The notes below the pieces were generated by a model. It did no database searches. It was not told the DNA's origin and saw only the letters and a list, made by a program, of their open reading frames with translations. Positions 17,515 to 25,692 of a DNA stretch of 64,000 nucleotides are shown here, one piece after another. The number at the start of each line of letters is the position of its first letter. Within the stretch, counting starts at the first letter, position 1. The position numbers and the translations under genes are program-made. The DNA comes from JAYPHU01 sp964611435. GTDB taxonomy: Bacteria > Pseudomonadota > Alphaproteobacteria > Rhodospirillales > UBA2165. The stretch spans positions 62,001 to 126,000 of the forward strand of contig CAZSXT010000002.1 of assembly GCA_964611435.1 (NCBI GenBank), given 5' to 3'.

Positions 17515-18180
17515 ATGTTGAGTGTCGTCATCCCCACCCTGAACGCCGCAGAGAGCCTGCCCGCCACATTGGAGAACATCAGAGCGGCCGCGGCGGAAAT
17601 CATTATTGCCGACGGGGGCTCCGCCGACGGGACGCAAGCGCTGGCCGATGGTCTGGGCGCAACGGTGATAGATGCGCCTCCCGGCCGGGGATCACAATTG
17701 GCCACCGGGGCAGAGCCGGCGAAGGGCGAGTGGCTGATGTTCCTGCATGCCGACACGATCCTGGAAACCGGCTGGGCGGAGGCCGCGCACACCTTCATGG
17801 CCGACCCGAACAATGAGAATCGCGCCGCTGTCTTTACTTTTGCCCTCGACGATCCTCACCCCAAAGCCCGGCGGATCGAGCGCTGGGTCGCCTGGCGCTG
17901 CCGCAAATGGGCGCTGCCCTATGGGGATCAGGGGCTGCTGATCTCCCGCGCGTTTTACGACTCAATCGGCGGGTTCAAACCCATCCCCCTCTATGAAGAC
18001 GTGGACATCATCCTCCGCATCGGGCGGGCGCGGCTGGATGTTCTTGCCCCCAAAGCCATCACTTCCGCCATCCGTTATCAACGGGGCGGCTATACGTTGA
18101 GACCGTTGCGCAACCTGACCTGTCTTTCATTGTATTTCGCCGGCGTGGCGCCCCGCGTGATCGGGAGGCTGTACAAGTGA
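17515..18180 (+). CDS. TIGR04283-type (arsenosugar-associated) family 2 glycosyltransferase
   Basis: A 221-residue GT2 enzyme: MLSVVIPTLNAAESLPATL, IIADGGSADGT, PPGRGSQLATGA, WLMFLHADT (the metal-binding acidic motif), YGDQGLLISRAFYDSIGGF and LYEDVDIILR. This pattern fits the TIGR04283 group, named for co-occurrence with arsenosugar biosynthesis genes. The following TIGR04282-type gene overlaps it by 4 bp (GTGA), the common pairing. No ArsM methyltransferase or ArsS radical SAM gene adjoins it, so the arsenosugar link is by family name only. The start was moved to the ATG directly before the first beta strand. Confidence 0.87.
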   Translation: MLSVVIPTLNAAESLPATLENIRAAAAEIIIADGGSADGTQALADGLGATVIDAPPGRGSQLATGAEPAKGEWLMFLHADTILETGWAEAAHTFMADPNNENRAAVFTFALDDPHPKARRIERWVAWRCRKWALPYGDQGLLISRAFYDSIGGFKPIPLYEDVDIILRIGRARLDVLAPKAITSAIRYQRGGYTLRPLRNLTCLSLYFAGVAPRVIGRLYK

Positions 18181-18782
18181 CCCCCACCCTCGTCATTTTC
18201 GCCAAGGCGCCCCAGGCCGGTCAGGTTAAACGCCGGCTCGCCGCCGCCATCGGCGATGTGAGTGCGGCGCAGTTCTACCGGCACACGTTGTCCACGATGG
18301 TCCGACGGCTCGGCAATGATCCCCGCTGGAAAACCATTCTCGCCGTGACGCCCGACCGGGCGGCGCGGCCGCTTGCGGTTCACTATAACATCCCGGCGGC
18401 CCCACAAGCGGGTGGCGACTTGGGTGACCGCATGAACCGGGCAATGCAAGCGTTGCCACCGGGGCCGGTGGTGATCATTGGGTCGGACATTCCGGATATT
18501 CGCCCGGCCCATATTCAACAGGCGTTCAAGGCCCTCGGCGATCATGACGCCGTGTTCGGACCGGGCGAAGACGGCGGTTACTGGCTGGTGGGATTGCGCC
18601 GCCGGCCCATGATCCCGTCCATCTTCGGCGATGTGCGCTGGTCCACAGAACATGCTCTCAATGATACGTTGGCGAACTTCAGCGATGGCGCAAAGATCGC
18701 CACGCTGGAGACGCTCAACGATATCGATACGGGGGGAGACTATTTCGCCTGGCGGCGGCGGACCTTCGGGATGGCGGGCTGA
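18177..18782 (+). CDS. TIGR04282-type (DUF2064) glycosyltransferase-like protein
   Basis: A 201-residue nucleotidyl/glycosyltransferase-fold protein. The N-terminus TLVIFAKAPQAGQVKRRLAA resembles nucleotide-binding starts of GT-A transferases, followed by GGDLGDRMNRAM, VVIIGSDIPDI (the DXD-like metal site) and AVFGPGEDGGYWLVGLRR. The start is GTG, overlapping the previous gene by 4 bases, so translation is coupled. It probably works with the GT2 partner on a shared acceptor, and the acceptor is unknown. The stop is 14 bp from the convergent moaB stop. Confidence 0.87.
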   Translation: MTPTLVIFAKAPQAGQVKRRLAAAIGDVSAAQFYRHTLSTMVRRLGNDPRWKTILAVTPDRAARPLAVHYNIPAAPQAGGDLGDRMNRAMQALPPGPVVIIGSDIPDIRPAHIQQAFKALGDHDAVFGPGEDGGYWLVGLRRRPMIPSIFGDVRWSTEHALNDTLANFSDGAKIATLETLNDIDTGGDYFAWRRRTFGMAG

Positions 18783-18796
18783 GGCCGGGCCCCCAG

Positions 18797-19381
18797 CTAT
18801 TTCTCCATCAGCCGTGGCATCAGTTCCACGAAGTTGCACGGCTTGAACCGGTAGTCCAACTGATGCACCAGGATGTCGTCCCAGGCGTCGCGGCAGGCGC
18901 TCGGGCTTCCCGGCAGCGCAAACAGATAGGTGCCGCCGGAAACGCCAGCAGTGGCCCGGGACTGAATGGTCGAGGTGCCGATTTTTTCGAAGCTCATCAT
19001 GCGGAACAACTCGCCGAAGCCCGGAACATCCTTGTCATAGACCGATTGAAAGGCTTCAGGCGTGACGTCCCGGCCGGTAACCCCGGTGCCCCCGGTGGCC
19101 AGCACCACATCGATCTTCTTGTCTTTGATCCACGCATTAAGCTGCTTAACGATTCTGGCCTGATCGTCCGGTACGATAGCCCGCGCCGCCAGTTCATGCC
19201 CAGCCGCCTGCAACCGATCGGCAAGCAGATCACCGGACTTGTCGTCTCTCTTGGTCCGCGTATCGGATACGGTCATCACCGCGATATTGACGGGAAGAAA
19301 TTTGCGCGGTTGGGACGCTGCGGTGACGCGACGCTTGGCGGCGGATTTCTTTTTTGCAGCCGCCTTACTTTTCCTTGCCAT
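18797..19381 (-). CDS. moaB: Molybdenum cofactor biosynthesis protein B
   Basis: A MoaB/MogA-fold protein that adenylylates molybdopterin before metal insertion. The 194-residue protein has a Lys/Ala-rich N-terminal extension of about 28 residues, then VNIAVMTVSDTRTKRDDKSG, DVVLATGGTGVTGRDVTPEA, FGELFRMMSFEKIGTSTIQSR (given here as FGELFRMMSF and EKIGTSTIQSR) and ALPGSPSACRDAWDDIL, the molybdopterin-binding landmarks. It overlaps the start-distal end of slt by 17 bp and is probably cotranscribed with it. The cofactor would serve enzymes such as the xanthine-dehydrogenase-type protein at 32759. Confidence 0.93.
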   Translation of the reverse strand: MARKSKAAAKKKSAAKRRVTAASQPRKFLPVNIAVMTVSDTRTKRDDKSGDLLADRLQAAGHELAARAIVPDDQARIVKQLNAWIKDKKIDVVLATGGTGVTGRDVTPEAFQSVYDKDVPGFGELFRMMSFEKIGTSTIQSRATAGVSGGTYLFALPGSPSACRDAWDDILVHQLDYRFKPCNFVELMPRLMEK

Positions 19382-21260
19382 CTTCGGCCACCTCTACGCC
19401 ATTAAGCCGCTCCGAATGATAGACCGGCCATTTGCCGGCCGCCACCGCAACGAGGGAATTCATGGGCTGGCGGAACCTCGCCCGGTAAATCCAATAATTG
19501 GTCAGCACCTTTTCAACAAAGATGCGGGTTTCTCGCGCCGGGATGCTCTCGATGAACAGCAGGGCGTCATCATCGTGTTTCACCTTGCGGGTCCATTTAT
19601 TAAGATTGCCCGGTCCTGCGTTCCAGGCGATCACCATGCGGAACAGATCGCCGCTGATGCGTTTGTCCGACAACAGGATATCAATATAGCGCTGACCCAG
19701 GGCAATGTTGGTTTCCGGATCAAATAGCTCGGAGCGTTTGGACCCCCGGAAGCGACGATCCCGGGCGACGAAGCTCGCCGTGCCGGGCATCAACTGCATG
19801 AGACCGCGCGCTCCCCGGTGGGATTTGGCCTTGGGATTAAATCCCGATTCCTGACGGACGATGGCCAGGATCAGTTCCCGGTCGATGACCTCCTCGCCTT
19901 CGGTCTTCAAGTTGGGCGCCGGATAGGCCGTGCTGTCGTGGAGTTCTGATCCGGACTGCACCAGCATATTGCCCAGCCGCATGGCCAGCGACGGCATATT
20001 TGCCCGGTCTGCCAGCGCCAGCATGGCCCGCGCCAGTTCCGGCTTGGCTGATGAAAACACCAGACGCAGTTCCCGCTCGGCACGCCGGTCCTCGCCGATC
20101 TGCAACAGCGTCACTGCCCGGCGTCCGCCGGGTTCGGTGGACAATTCCGCCACGGCCTCCTGGGCCAAAGGCGGCGGGGTCCAATCGTAATCCAAATCCC
20201 GGTCCAACAGTTTTGCGGCGAGAATGCCGTAGAACGTGCGGGGATGCTCGGCCGCCTGCTTCATATATTTGTTAAAGTCCTGCGGCCGCCTGATCTTGAT
20301 GCTGGCCCGGCCCGCCCAGAACGCCCCGGCCGTGGTCAACCAAGCAGACGTATAATCCGACCGCGAAACGGCATGGAAATGATCCCGGGCCCGGCGATAC
20401 TGTTTCAGCCGCCAGGACGCCAGCGCCGCCGTCCAATGAGCTTCCGGCAGGTACTTCCCCGAATTCTTGGCGGCTTTCTCTGCCCAGTCCAAGGCCCATT
20501 TGTCCCGGCCGGCGGCATAATACCCGGCGGCAAGCTTAGCCATGAGTCGGTCTTTTTGTACCGGATGAAGGAGCTGATTGACCCGTTTCTTGGCGATCAG
20601 TTTTTTGAACGCCAGGGTCCAGCCCTTGCGGGAATAGTACCGGAGCCGGCGCTCATAGCCGCGCATCTCCTTGTATTCGGCCTTGGTCAGTTTTTTGCGC
20701 GGGTTGTAGACAAGATAACCGATACGCCGGCCGTCATGGCCTGATCCGCCAAGAGCGATGCCCGACGGCTCTTTCGGCAGTTTCCAGTTCTTGGGCCGGC
20801 GCTTCAGCGCCAGACGGTAAACACGGCTGGCTTCCGGATGGTCGGCATACTTGTCCATCCAGTCTTTCAGCTCGGTATACTTTGAACGATATTTCTTCGG
20901 ATGGAGATAACGCTGCGCCAGCACATGCCCCATCAGGATACGATCTTCGAGAGAACGGATTATCTTGTCGGCGGTTTTCCACTCCCCCTCTTTTTGTAGG
21001 CGGAAAATCACCCGGTAACGGCTGACGTCAGCTGCCGACAAAATCGCCGGCAATTCCTCTGAGGTCCAGCGCTGCACCTTGTCGCCGGGCTGCAGGTATT
21101 TATCGAGATCAATCTTTTCCCTGTAGATCGGCTTGATGCCGGGAGACACAAACAGATGTGGCGGCGCCTTGGCGACAGATTTGGCGGCCGAAACAGGATC
21201 TAACCCGATCAGCAACAGGGATACGGCAAGGACAGAGCCAAGTAGAATTCGATAAATCAT
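19365..21260 (-). CDS. slt: Soluble lytic murein transglycosylase (Slt70-like)
   Basis: A 631-residue periplasmic enzyme that cleaves peptidoglycan to 1,6-anhydromuropeptides. The N-terminal signal peptide is RILLGSVLAVSLLLIGLDP, ending near VSAAK. A long alpha-helical superhelix region follows (about 60-450, repeats such as AGYYAAGRDKWALDWAEKAA and WTAALASWRLKQYRRARDHF). The catalytic SLT domain (about 465-600) has LAIVRQESGFNPKAKSHRGA, with the catalytic Glu in RQES, then RGLMQLMPGTASFVA, NIALGQRYID and AWNAGPGNLNKW. Gene order UDG...slt-moaB is the usual alphaproteobacterial block, here with two extra genes inside. Confidence 0.94.
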   Translation of the reverse strand: MIYRILLGSVLAVSLLLIGLDPVSAAKSVAKAPPHLFVSPGIKPIYREKIDLDKYLQPGDKVQRWTSEELPAILSAADVSRYRVIFRLQKEGEWKTADKIIRSLEDRILMGHVLAQRYLHPKKYRSKYTELKDWMDKYADHPEASRVYRLALKRRPKNWKLPKEPSGIALGGSGHDGRRIGYLVYNPRKKLTKAEYKEMRGYERRLRYYSRKGWTLAFKKLIAKKRVNQLLHPVQKDRLMAKLAAGYYAAGRDKWALDWAEKAAKNSGKYLPEAHWTAALASWRLKQYRRARDHFHAVSRSDYTSAWLTTAGAFWAGRASIKIRRPQDFNKYMKQAAEHPRTFYGILAAKLLDRDLDYDWTPPPLAQEAVAELSTEPGGRRAVTLLQIGEDRRAERELRLVFSSAKPELARAMLALADRANMPSLAMRLGNMLVQSGSELHDSTAYPAPNLKTEGEEVIDRELILAIVRQESGFNPKAKSHRGARGLMQLMPGTASFVARDRRFRGSKRSELFDPETNIALGQRYIDILLSDKRISGDLFRMVIAWNAGPGNLNKWTRKVKHDDDALLFIESIPARETRIFVEKVLTNYWIYRARFRQPMNSLVAVAAGKWPVYHSERLNGVEVAEDGKEK

Positions 21261-21443
21261 GGGATCTATGCGGGGAATTAAGTCCTCAAAAGCCCAAAGT
21301 GTAAATTATTTCACGCCACCCAGGTTTCCCAAAGCATACGGGAACCGCCGAATCCAGGCAATAGGCGCGTCGAAAATCCAGGTTCCAGGTTTCCAGGATC
21401 ATTTTGACCTGGTTTCGCCGAAAATCAGTTCGAAATCAGGCGG

Positions 21444-22055
21444 CTAGATATCGGGCGGCTGTAGGAACCAGCCGGTCAGAATGTACTTTTGGCCGGAGAT
21501 CGTTGGGCAGCCGCGATGAGCATGGGTCCATTCCGCCGGCCAGATGATGGTTTTTCCGGCTTCTGGCTTAATCTTTAGACCGAAATGGGGAAATTCGGTT
21601 TCTCCACCCTCTTCCACATCATTGAGATATGTCATCCAAACCAGGATACGGTTGAGAACCGAATACTCCATCCGTTCGGAGTGGATGCGGGAAAAATGCC
21701 CGCCCACTTCGTACTTTTGAAAATTAAAGGCGCCGACAAGAGTCCGGGTCAAATACGACTTCAAAAACGGCCATTGATCACAATAGTCCCGATAGCACTC
21801 GTGTAGTGCCGCCAAATAGTCATTGAACGGCTCATAGCCCGGTTTTTCCAGATCGACCGGCTCTATTGTCACATCTGTACTTTTCTTGTGTCTTTCATCG
21901 ATTGCGCCGGTACCGATGGCGCCGGCCCTGTGCAAATTACTGTGCGTTTTGTGAAATTCGATCAGGTCTTCGCATAGTTCGGGGGGCAGGGCTGACCAAA
22001 CGCTGATAAAGTTAGCGTTTTCCGGTGCGCTAAATTCTATACGATTCTCTTTCAT
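21444..22055 (-). CDS. 2-oxoglutarate/Fe(II) oxygenase, prolyl-4-hydroxylase-like
   Basis: A 203-residue double-stranded beta-helix oxygenase. The metal triad can be read as His125-x-Glu127 (IHSERME) and His178 or His180 (EWTHAHRG), with Lys190 (GQKYILTGWF) in the 2-oxoglutarate position. VWMTYLNDVEEGGETEF is the typical prolyl-hydroxylase core strand. Glu instead of the more common Asp in HxD/E is allowed but less usual. The start has AAGGAG 8 bases upstream. It lies 26 bp downstream of a TPR gene on the same strand, so the TPR protein may be partner or substrate presenter (inference). Confidence 0.85.
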   Translation of the reverse strand: MKENRIEFSAPENANFISVWSALPPELCEDLIEFHKTHSNLHRAGAIGTGAIDERHKKSTDVTIEPVDLEKPGYEPFNDYLAALHECYRDYCDQWPFLKSYLTRTLVGAFNFQKYEVGGHFSRIHSERMEYSVLNRILVWMTYLNDVEEGGETEFPHFGLKIKPEAGKTIIWPAEWTHAHRGCPTISGQKYILTGWFLQPPDI

Positions 22056-22081
22056 CCGCTCGGCTCCTTACGCCCATACCT

Positions 22082-22927
22082 TTAACGCCAGCTCTTATCC
22101 ACTCGCCGAGGAACATCAGCGTCGGTAGGGAATTCAACGGCGCCCTTATTATGCCCCACAAGAACAAAATCTGCTTCCCCCTCGGCATACATTTCAATGA
22201 ACTGGGAGGCGAGGCCCATATAATGTATGGCCTCTTCATTGCGTCCGACGATGCTTAATGCGACGGACAATTCCCGGGCGATCGAGAGATCATCCGGGTT
22301 TAGCTTGTAGGCCTCTTCCAGACTGCTCAAGGCCTGCTCATGAAAATAATTTTTCTTCAACAAACTTCCCAGGTGATGGTGAGCCTTAGCGTGGAAAGGA
22401 TCGAGCATAAGAGAGCGCTTATAGGCGATGATCGCCTCTTCCTCGCGTTCCAATTCTTTCAAACACTCTCCCATCTCGAAATGCGCGTCCGGCAGTTCGC
22501 CTTCAAGCGCCAGCGCCCGTTCGAGATAGCTGAGCGCCAGTTCCCATTGCTTGCCGTCATTGAAAAGTTTACCGAGATTGACCAAAGCATCCAGAGAATT
22601 CGGATCGAGTGACAGAGCCCTTTCAAAACTCGCTTGAGCCGCGCCTCTTTGGACGTTGGCCTGAAACACCTGGCCCAGAGCAATATGCCCCTCGATGAAA
22701 TCGGGTTTCGCTTCAATTGCCGTCTCGAGACAAGATTTGGCTTGTTGGTACTCGCCCCGCCCCAAATGATTCTGGCCCAATATATAATTGCCGTAAATGT
22801 TTTGGGGATCGGCGCCAACGATCTTTTCCGCTGCTGCCGCGGCGTCCGGCATCCGACCGTCATTGAAATAACCTACGGCTTCCGCCGTCAACGCCTGGAT
22901 GTTTACCGTTTCATTTGGCATAGGCAT
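22082..22927 (-). CDS. Tetratricopeptide repeat protein
   Basis: A 281-residue soluble protein made of about six TPR units over residues 10-245, for example YGNYILGQNHLGRGEYQQAK, HIALGQVFQANVQRGAAQAS, DALVNLGKLFNDGKQWELAL and HHHLGSLLKKNYFHEQALSS. It has no signal peptide and no membrane segment, so it is a cytosolic scaffold. The C-terminal 35 residues are not repeat-like. It sits between the uracil-DNA glycosylase gene and the 2OG oxygenase gene and is probably cotranscribed with the latter. TPR proteins are often encoded beside 2OG oxygenases or glycosyltransferases. Confidence 0.85.
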   Translation of the reverse strand: MPMPNETVNIQALTAEAVGYFNDGRMPDAAAAAEKIVGADPQNIYGNYILGQNHLGRGEYQQAKSCLETAIEAKPDFIEGHIALGQVFQANVQRGAAQASFERALSLDPNSLDALVNLGKLFNDGKQWELALSYLERALALEGELPDAHFEMGECLKELEREEEAIIAYKRSLMLDPFHAKAHHHLGSLLKKNYFHEQALSSLEEAYKLNPDDLSIARELSVALSIVGRNEEAIHYMGLASQFIEMYAEGEADFVLVGHNKGAVEFPTDADVPRRVDKSWR

Positions 22928-22962
22928 AAACTAGCCATAGAGCACGTGGAACACCAGCCCTG

Positions 22963-23802
22963 TCAGCCGGCATTCAGCTTGTCCTTGACAGCCAGAAGAT
23001 CGCGCCAGGCGTCTTTTTTGGCCGCCGGTGACCGAAGCAAATAAGCGGGATGCAGAAACGGCATGACATCCACCGGCGCGGCCAAATTCTTGGACTGGTA
23101 AGTCCGCCATTTCCCCCTCAGCCGGGTGATGCCCTGTTGCTCGCCCAACAGAGTTTTTGTCGCCGGGCCGCCCAGCGGAATAAGAATATCGGGATCAATC
23201 AATTCGATGTGCCGTTCGACAAAGGGCAGACACAGGGCGATCTCGTTGGTGGTCGGATTGCGGTTTCCGGGTGGCCGCCAAAAGACAATATTGGTGATGT
23301 AGAAACCAGTCCGGTCCAAGCCGATAGACGCCGCCATCTTGTCCAAGAGCTGGCCGCTGGGGCCGATAAACGGCTTCCCCTGCCGATCTTCGTCGGCACC
23401 CGGCGCTTCTCCTACAAACATCACCTTGGCCGCCGGGTTGCCGTCCGAGAACACGGTGTTGGTTGCCGTTTTCTTGAGGGAGCACTCCTCGAATCCTCTG
23501 ACAGCGGCCTCCAGTTCCTCGACAGTTGCGCAGGCCGCCGCCTGTTCCCAGGCGCTTTGCACGCCAGGGATCTCCACCTGGGCCGCCGGTGCTGGAGCCT
23601 GCTCGGGGCGCGCCTCTATCCGCCTGACAGTTCGGCTTGCGTTTCGACTGACGTGCTGGCTCTCCACTGATGCCTCTGCCTCGAGTGCCTCATTGGCGCC
23701 CGGCTCGATAAACCGGTTTACCGGAGCTTCGCCGATGCATTCATCGATGCCGGCTTCCAGTTGCCAAACCAGGGCTTCGCGGGCATTGTGGATTGCTGTC
23801 AT
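22963..23802 (-). CDS. Uracil-DNA glycosylase, family 4-like, with reduced Fe-S ligands
   Basis: Removes uracil from DNA. The 279-residue protein has a variable, probably disordered N-terminal 85 residues, then the family 4 core: FSDGNPAAKVMFVGEAPGAD (GEAPG motif at 131-135), GKPFIGPSGQLLDKM, YITNIVFWRPPGNRNPTTNE and the C-terminal HPAYLLRSPAAKK. Family 4 enzymes normally bind a [4Fe-4S] cluster with four Cys. Here only Cys107 and Cys191 are in place; the partner of the CX2C pair is Phe104, and the KCRPP position is Trp175. It is divergent from ETF-QO. Confidence 0.9.
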   Translation of the reverse strand: MTAIHNAREALVWQLEAGIDECIGEAPVNRFIEPGANEALEAEASVESQHVSRNASRTVRRIEARPEQAPAPAAQVEIPGVQSAWEQAAACATVEELEAAVRGFEECSLKKTATNTVFSDGNPAAKVMFVGEAPGADEDRQGKPFIGPSGQLLDKMAASIGLDRTGFYITNIVFWRPPGNRNPTTNEIALCLPFVERHIELIDPDILIPLGGPATKTLLGEQQGITRLRGKWRTYQSKNLAAPVDVMPFLHPAYLLRSPAAKKDAWRDLLAVKDKLNAG

Positions 23803-23864
23803 GGGTCCAGTTTAGCAGCCGGGCCAAGGGAACGCACCTAGAGAACGAAGTGGGGGAATTGTCG

Positions 23865-25496
23865 GTGAGTGAGCGGGAATCGATGGAGTTCGACGTGGTG
23901 ATTGTCGGGGCGGGGCCGTCCGGGCTTTCTGCCGCGATTCGGCTGAAACAGTTGTCGGAAGAATCCGGAACCGAATTAAATGTGTGCGTCGTCGAGAAAG
24001 GCTCCGAGGTTGGCGCTCATATTTTATCCGGCGCCGTGTTGGAACCGCGCACGCTGAACGAACTTATCCCTGATTGGCGGGATCGCGGCGCGCCACTCAA
24101 TACGCCGGCGGGGGAAGACCGGTTCCTGTATCTGACGAAAAGCGGCTCCATCAAGCTGCCCACGCCGCCGCAGATGAAAAACCACGGCAATTACATTATC
24201 AGTCTCGGGAATTTCTGCCGCTGGCTGGCCGAACAGGCGGAAGCCATGGGAGTGGAAATCTATCCCGGTTTCGCTGCCGCCGAAGTGCTGTATCATGACG
24301 ATGGCCGGGTGAAGGGCATCGCCACCGGCGATATGGGGATCGGTAAAGACGGCCAGCCAACCGACATGCATGAGCCGGGAGTAGAATTGCACGCCGCCTA
24401 TACGTTGTTTGGCGAAGGCTGCCGAGGCTCGCTGTCCAAGGGACTTATCGAGAAGTTCAATTTGAACGCAGATGCGGATCCGCAGACCTATGCCATCGGC
24501 ATCAAGGAACTGTGGGAGGTGAAGCCTGAAAACCACAAACAAGGCTCTATCGTACACACCGTCGGCTGGCCCTTAAACGCCGACACTTACGGCGGTTCAT
24601 TCCTGTATCACCTGGAGGAAAACCAGGTCGCCTTGGGTTTCGTGATCGGGCTCGACTACAAGAACCCCTACTTAAGTCCTTTCGACGAAATGCAGCGTTA
24701 TAAAACCCACCCGGCGATCCGCCCGGTGCTGGAAGGCGGTCGGCGTATTTCCTATGGCGCCAGGGCATTGGTGGAGGGCGGGTTTCAGTCTCTGCCCAAG
24801 CTGACCTTCCCCGGCGGCGTGCTGATCGGCGATTCCGCCGGATTCCTCAACGTGCCCAAAATCAAGGGCACCCATACCGCCATGAAGTCCGGGATGACGG
24901 CGGCCGAAGCCGCCTTCGAGGCGCTGAAGTCGGACGAACGAGCGCCAGAGCTCACCAGTTATCCGTCAACACTGAAGACCTCTTGGCTATGGGCGGAACT
25001 ACGCAAAGTCCGAAACATTCGGCCGTCATTCCGTTGGGGACTCTGGGGCGGAATCCTCTATTCCGGCATCGACACCTATCTGTTCGGCGGCAATGCGCCT
25101 TGGACCCTTCGCCACCATGCCGATCATGAACAACTCCAGAAAGCTTCACAGGCCAAACCCATCGCCTATCCGAAACCGGACGGGGAGATCAGCTTCGACA
25201 AACTGTCATCGGTCTTTCTCTCCAACACCAACCACGAGGAAAACCAGCCGGCGCATCTCACTCTGAAAAACGAAAACGTGCCGCTCTCGGTCAATCTGGC
25301 CGAGTATGCGGGACCGGAAGCCCGGTTCTGCCCGGCTGGCGTCTATGAATTTCTCGAGGAAGGCGGAGAGACCAAGTTCCAGATCAACGCGCAGAACTGT
25401 GTCCACTGCAAAACCTGCGACATCAAAGACCCCACCCAGAACATCAACTGGGTGGTGCCTGAGGGCGGCGGCGGCCCGAACTACCCCAACATGTGA
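23865..25496 (+). CDS. Electron transfer flavoprotein-ubiquinone oxidoreductase
   Basis: A membrane-associated FAD/[4Fe-4S] enzyme that passes electrons from ETF (etfBA at 3853-5531) to ubiquinone. The 543-residue protein shows the N-terminal FAD motif FDVVIVGAGPSGLSAAIRL, EVGAHILSGAVLEPR, the middle quinone-binding region, and GVLIGDSAGFLNVPKIKGTH. At the C-terminus are the cluster ligands in CPAGVYEF and NAQNCVHCKTCDIKDP. GTG 23865 was chosen because it gives the family-typical SERESMEFD start and has GGGGGA 7 bases upstream. ATG 23883 is the alternative. It is divergent from the UDG gene. Confidence 0.95.
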   Translation: MSERESMEFDVVIVGAGPSGLSAAIRLKQLSEESGTELNVCVVEKGSEVGAHILSGAVLEPRTLNELIPDWRDRGAPLNTPAGEDRFLYLTKSGSIKLPTPPQMKNHGNYIISLGNFCRWLAEQAEAMGVEIYPGFAAAEVLYHDDGRVKGIATGDMGIGKDGQPTDMHEPGVELHAAYTLFGEGCRGSLSKGLIEKFNLNADADPQTYAIGIKELWEVKPENHKQGSIVHTVGWPLNADTYGGSFLYHLEENQVALGFVIGLDYKNPYLSPFDEMQRYKTHPAIRPVLEGGRRISYGARALVEGGFQSLPKLTFPGGVLIGDSAGFLNVPKIKGTHTAMKSGMTAAEAAFEALKSDERAPELTSYPSTLKTSWLWAELRKVRNIRPSFRWGLWGGILYSGIDTYLFGGNAPWTLRHHADHEQLQKASQAKPIAYPKPDGEISFDKLSSVFLSNTNHEENQPAHLTLKNENVPLSVNLAEYAGPEARFCPAGVYEFLEEGGETKFQINAQNCVHCKTCDIKDPTQNINWVVPEGGGGPNYPNM

Positions 25497-25692
25497 GCCA
25501 CCGGGACGAAGACCTTGTCTATCATGGGGAGTCTGATGGACGGGATCTCTGAATGGCGCCCTACACCAGCAACGAGCACTCCCGTGACGAAAGAGTGACC
25601 GCGCGCGCGTATTGACGTTTGTGGAAAACCGCCGCTGCGGCTAGAATTACCGGAAATAGTGGTTAACCAATGCCGCCGGAATTTTAGACCAA

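Noticed and set aside
21317..21400. Short iterated CCAGGTTTCC motif upstream of slt
   Set aside because: Three near copies in an intergenic region, but too short and irregular to call a functional repeat.
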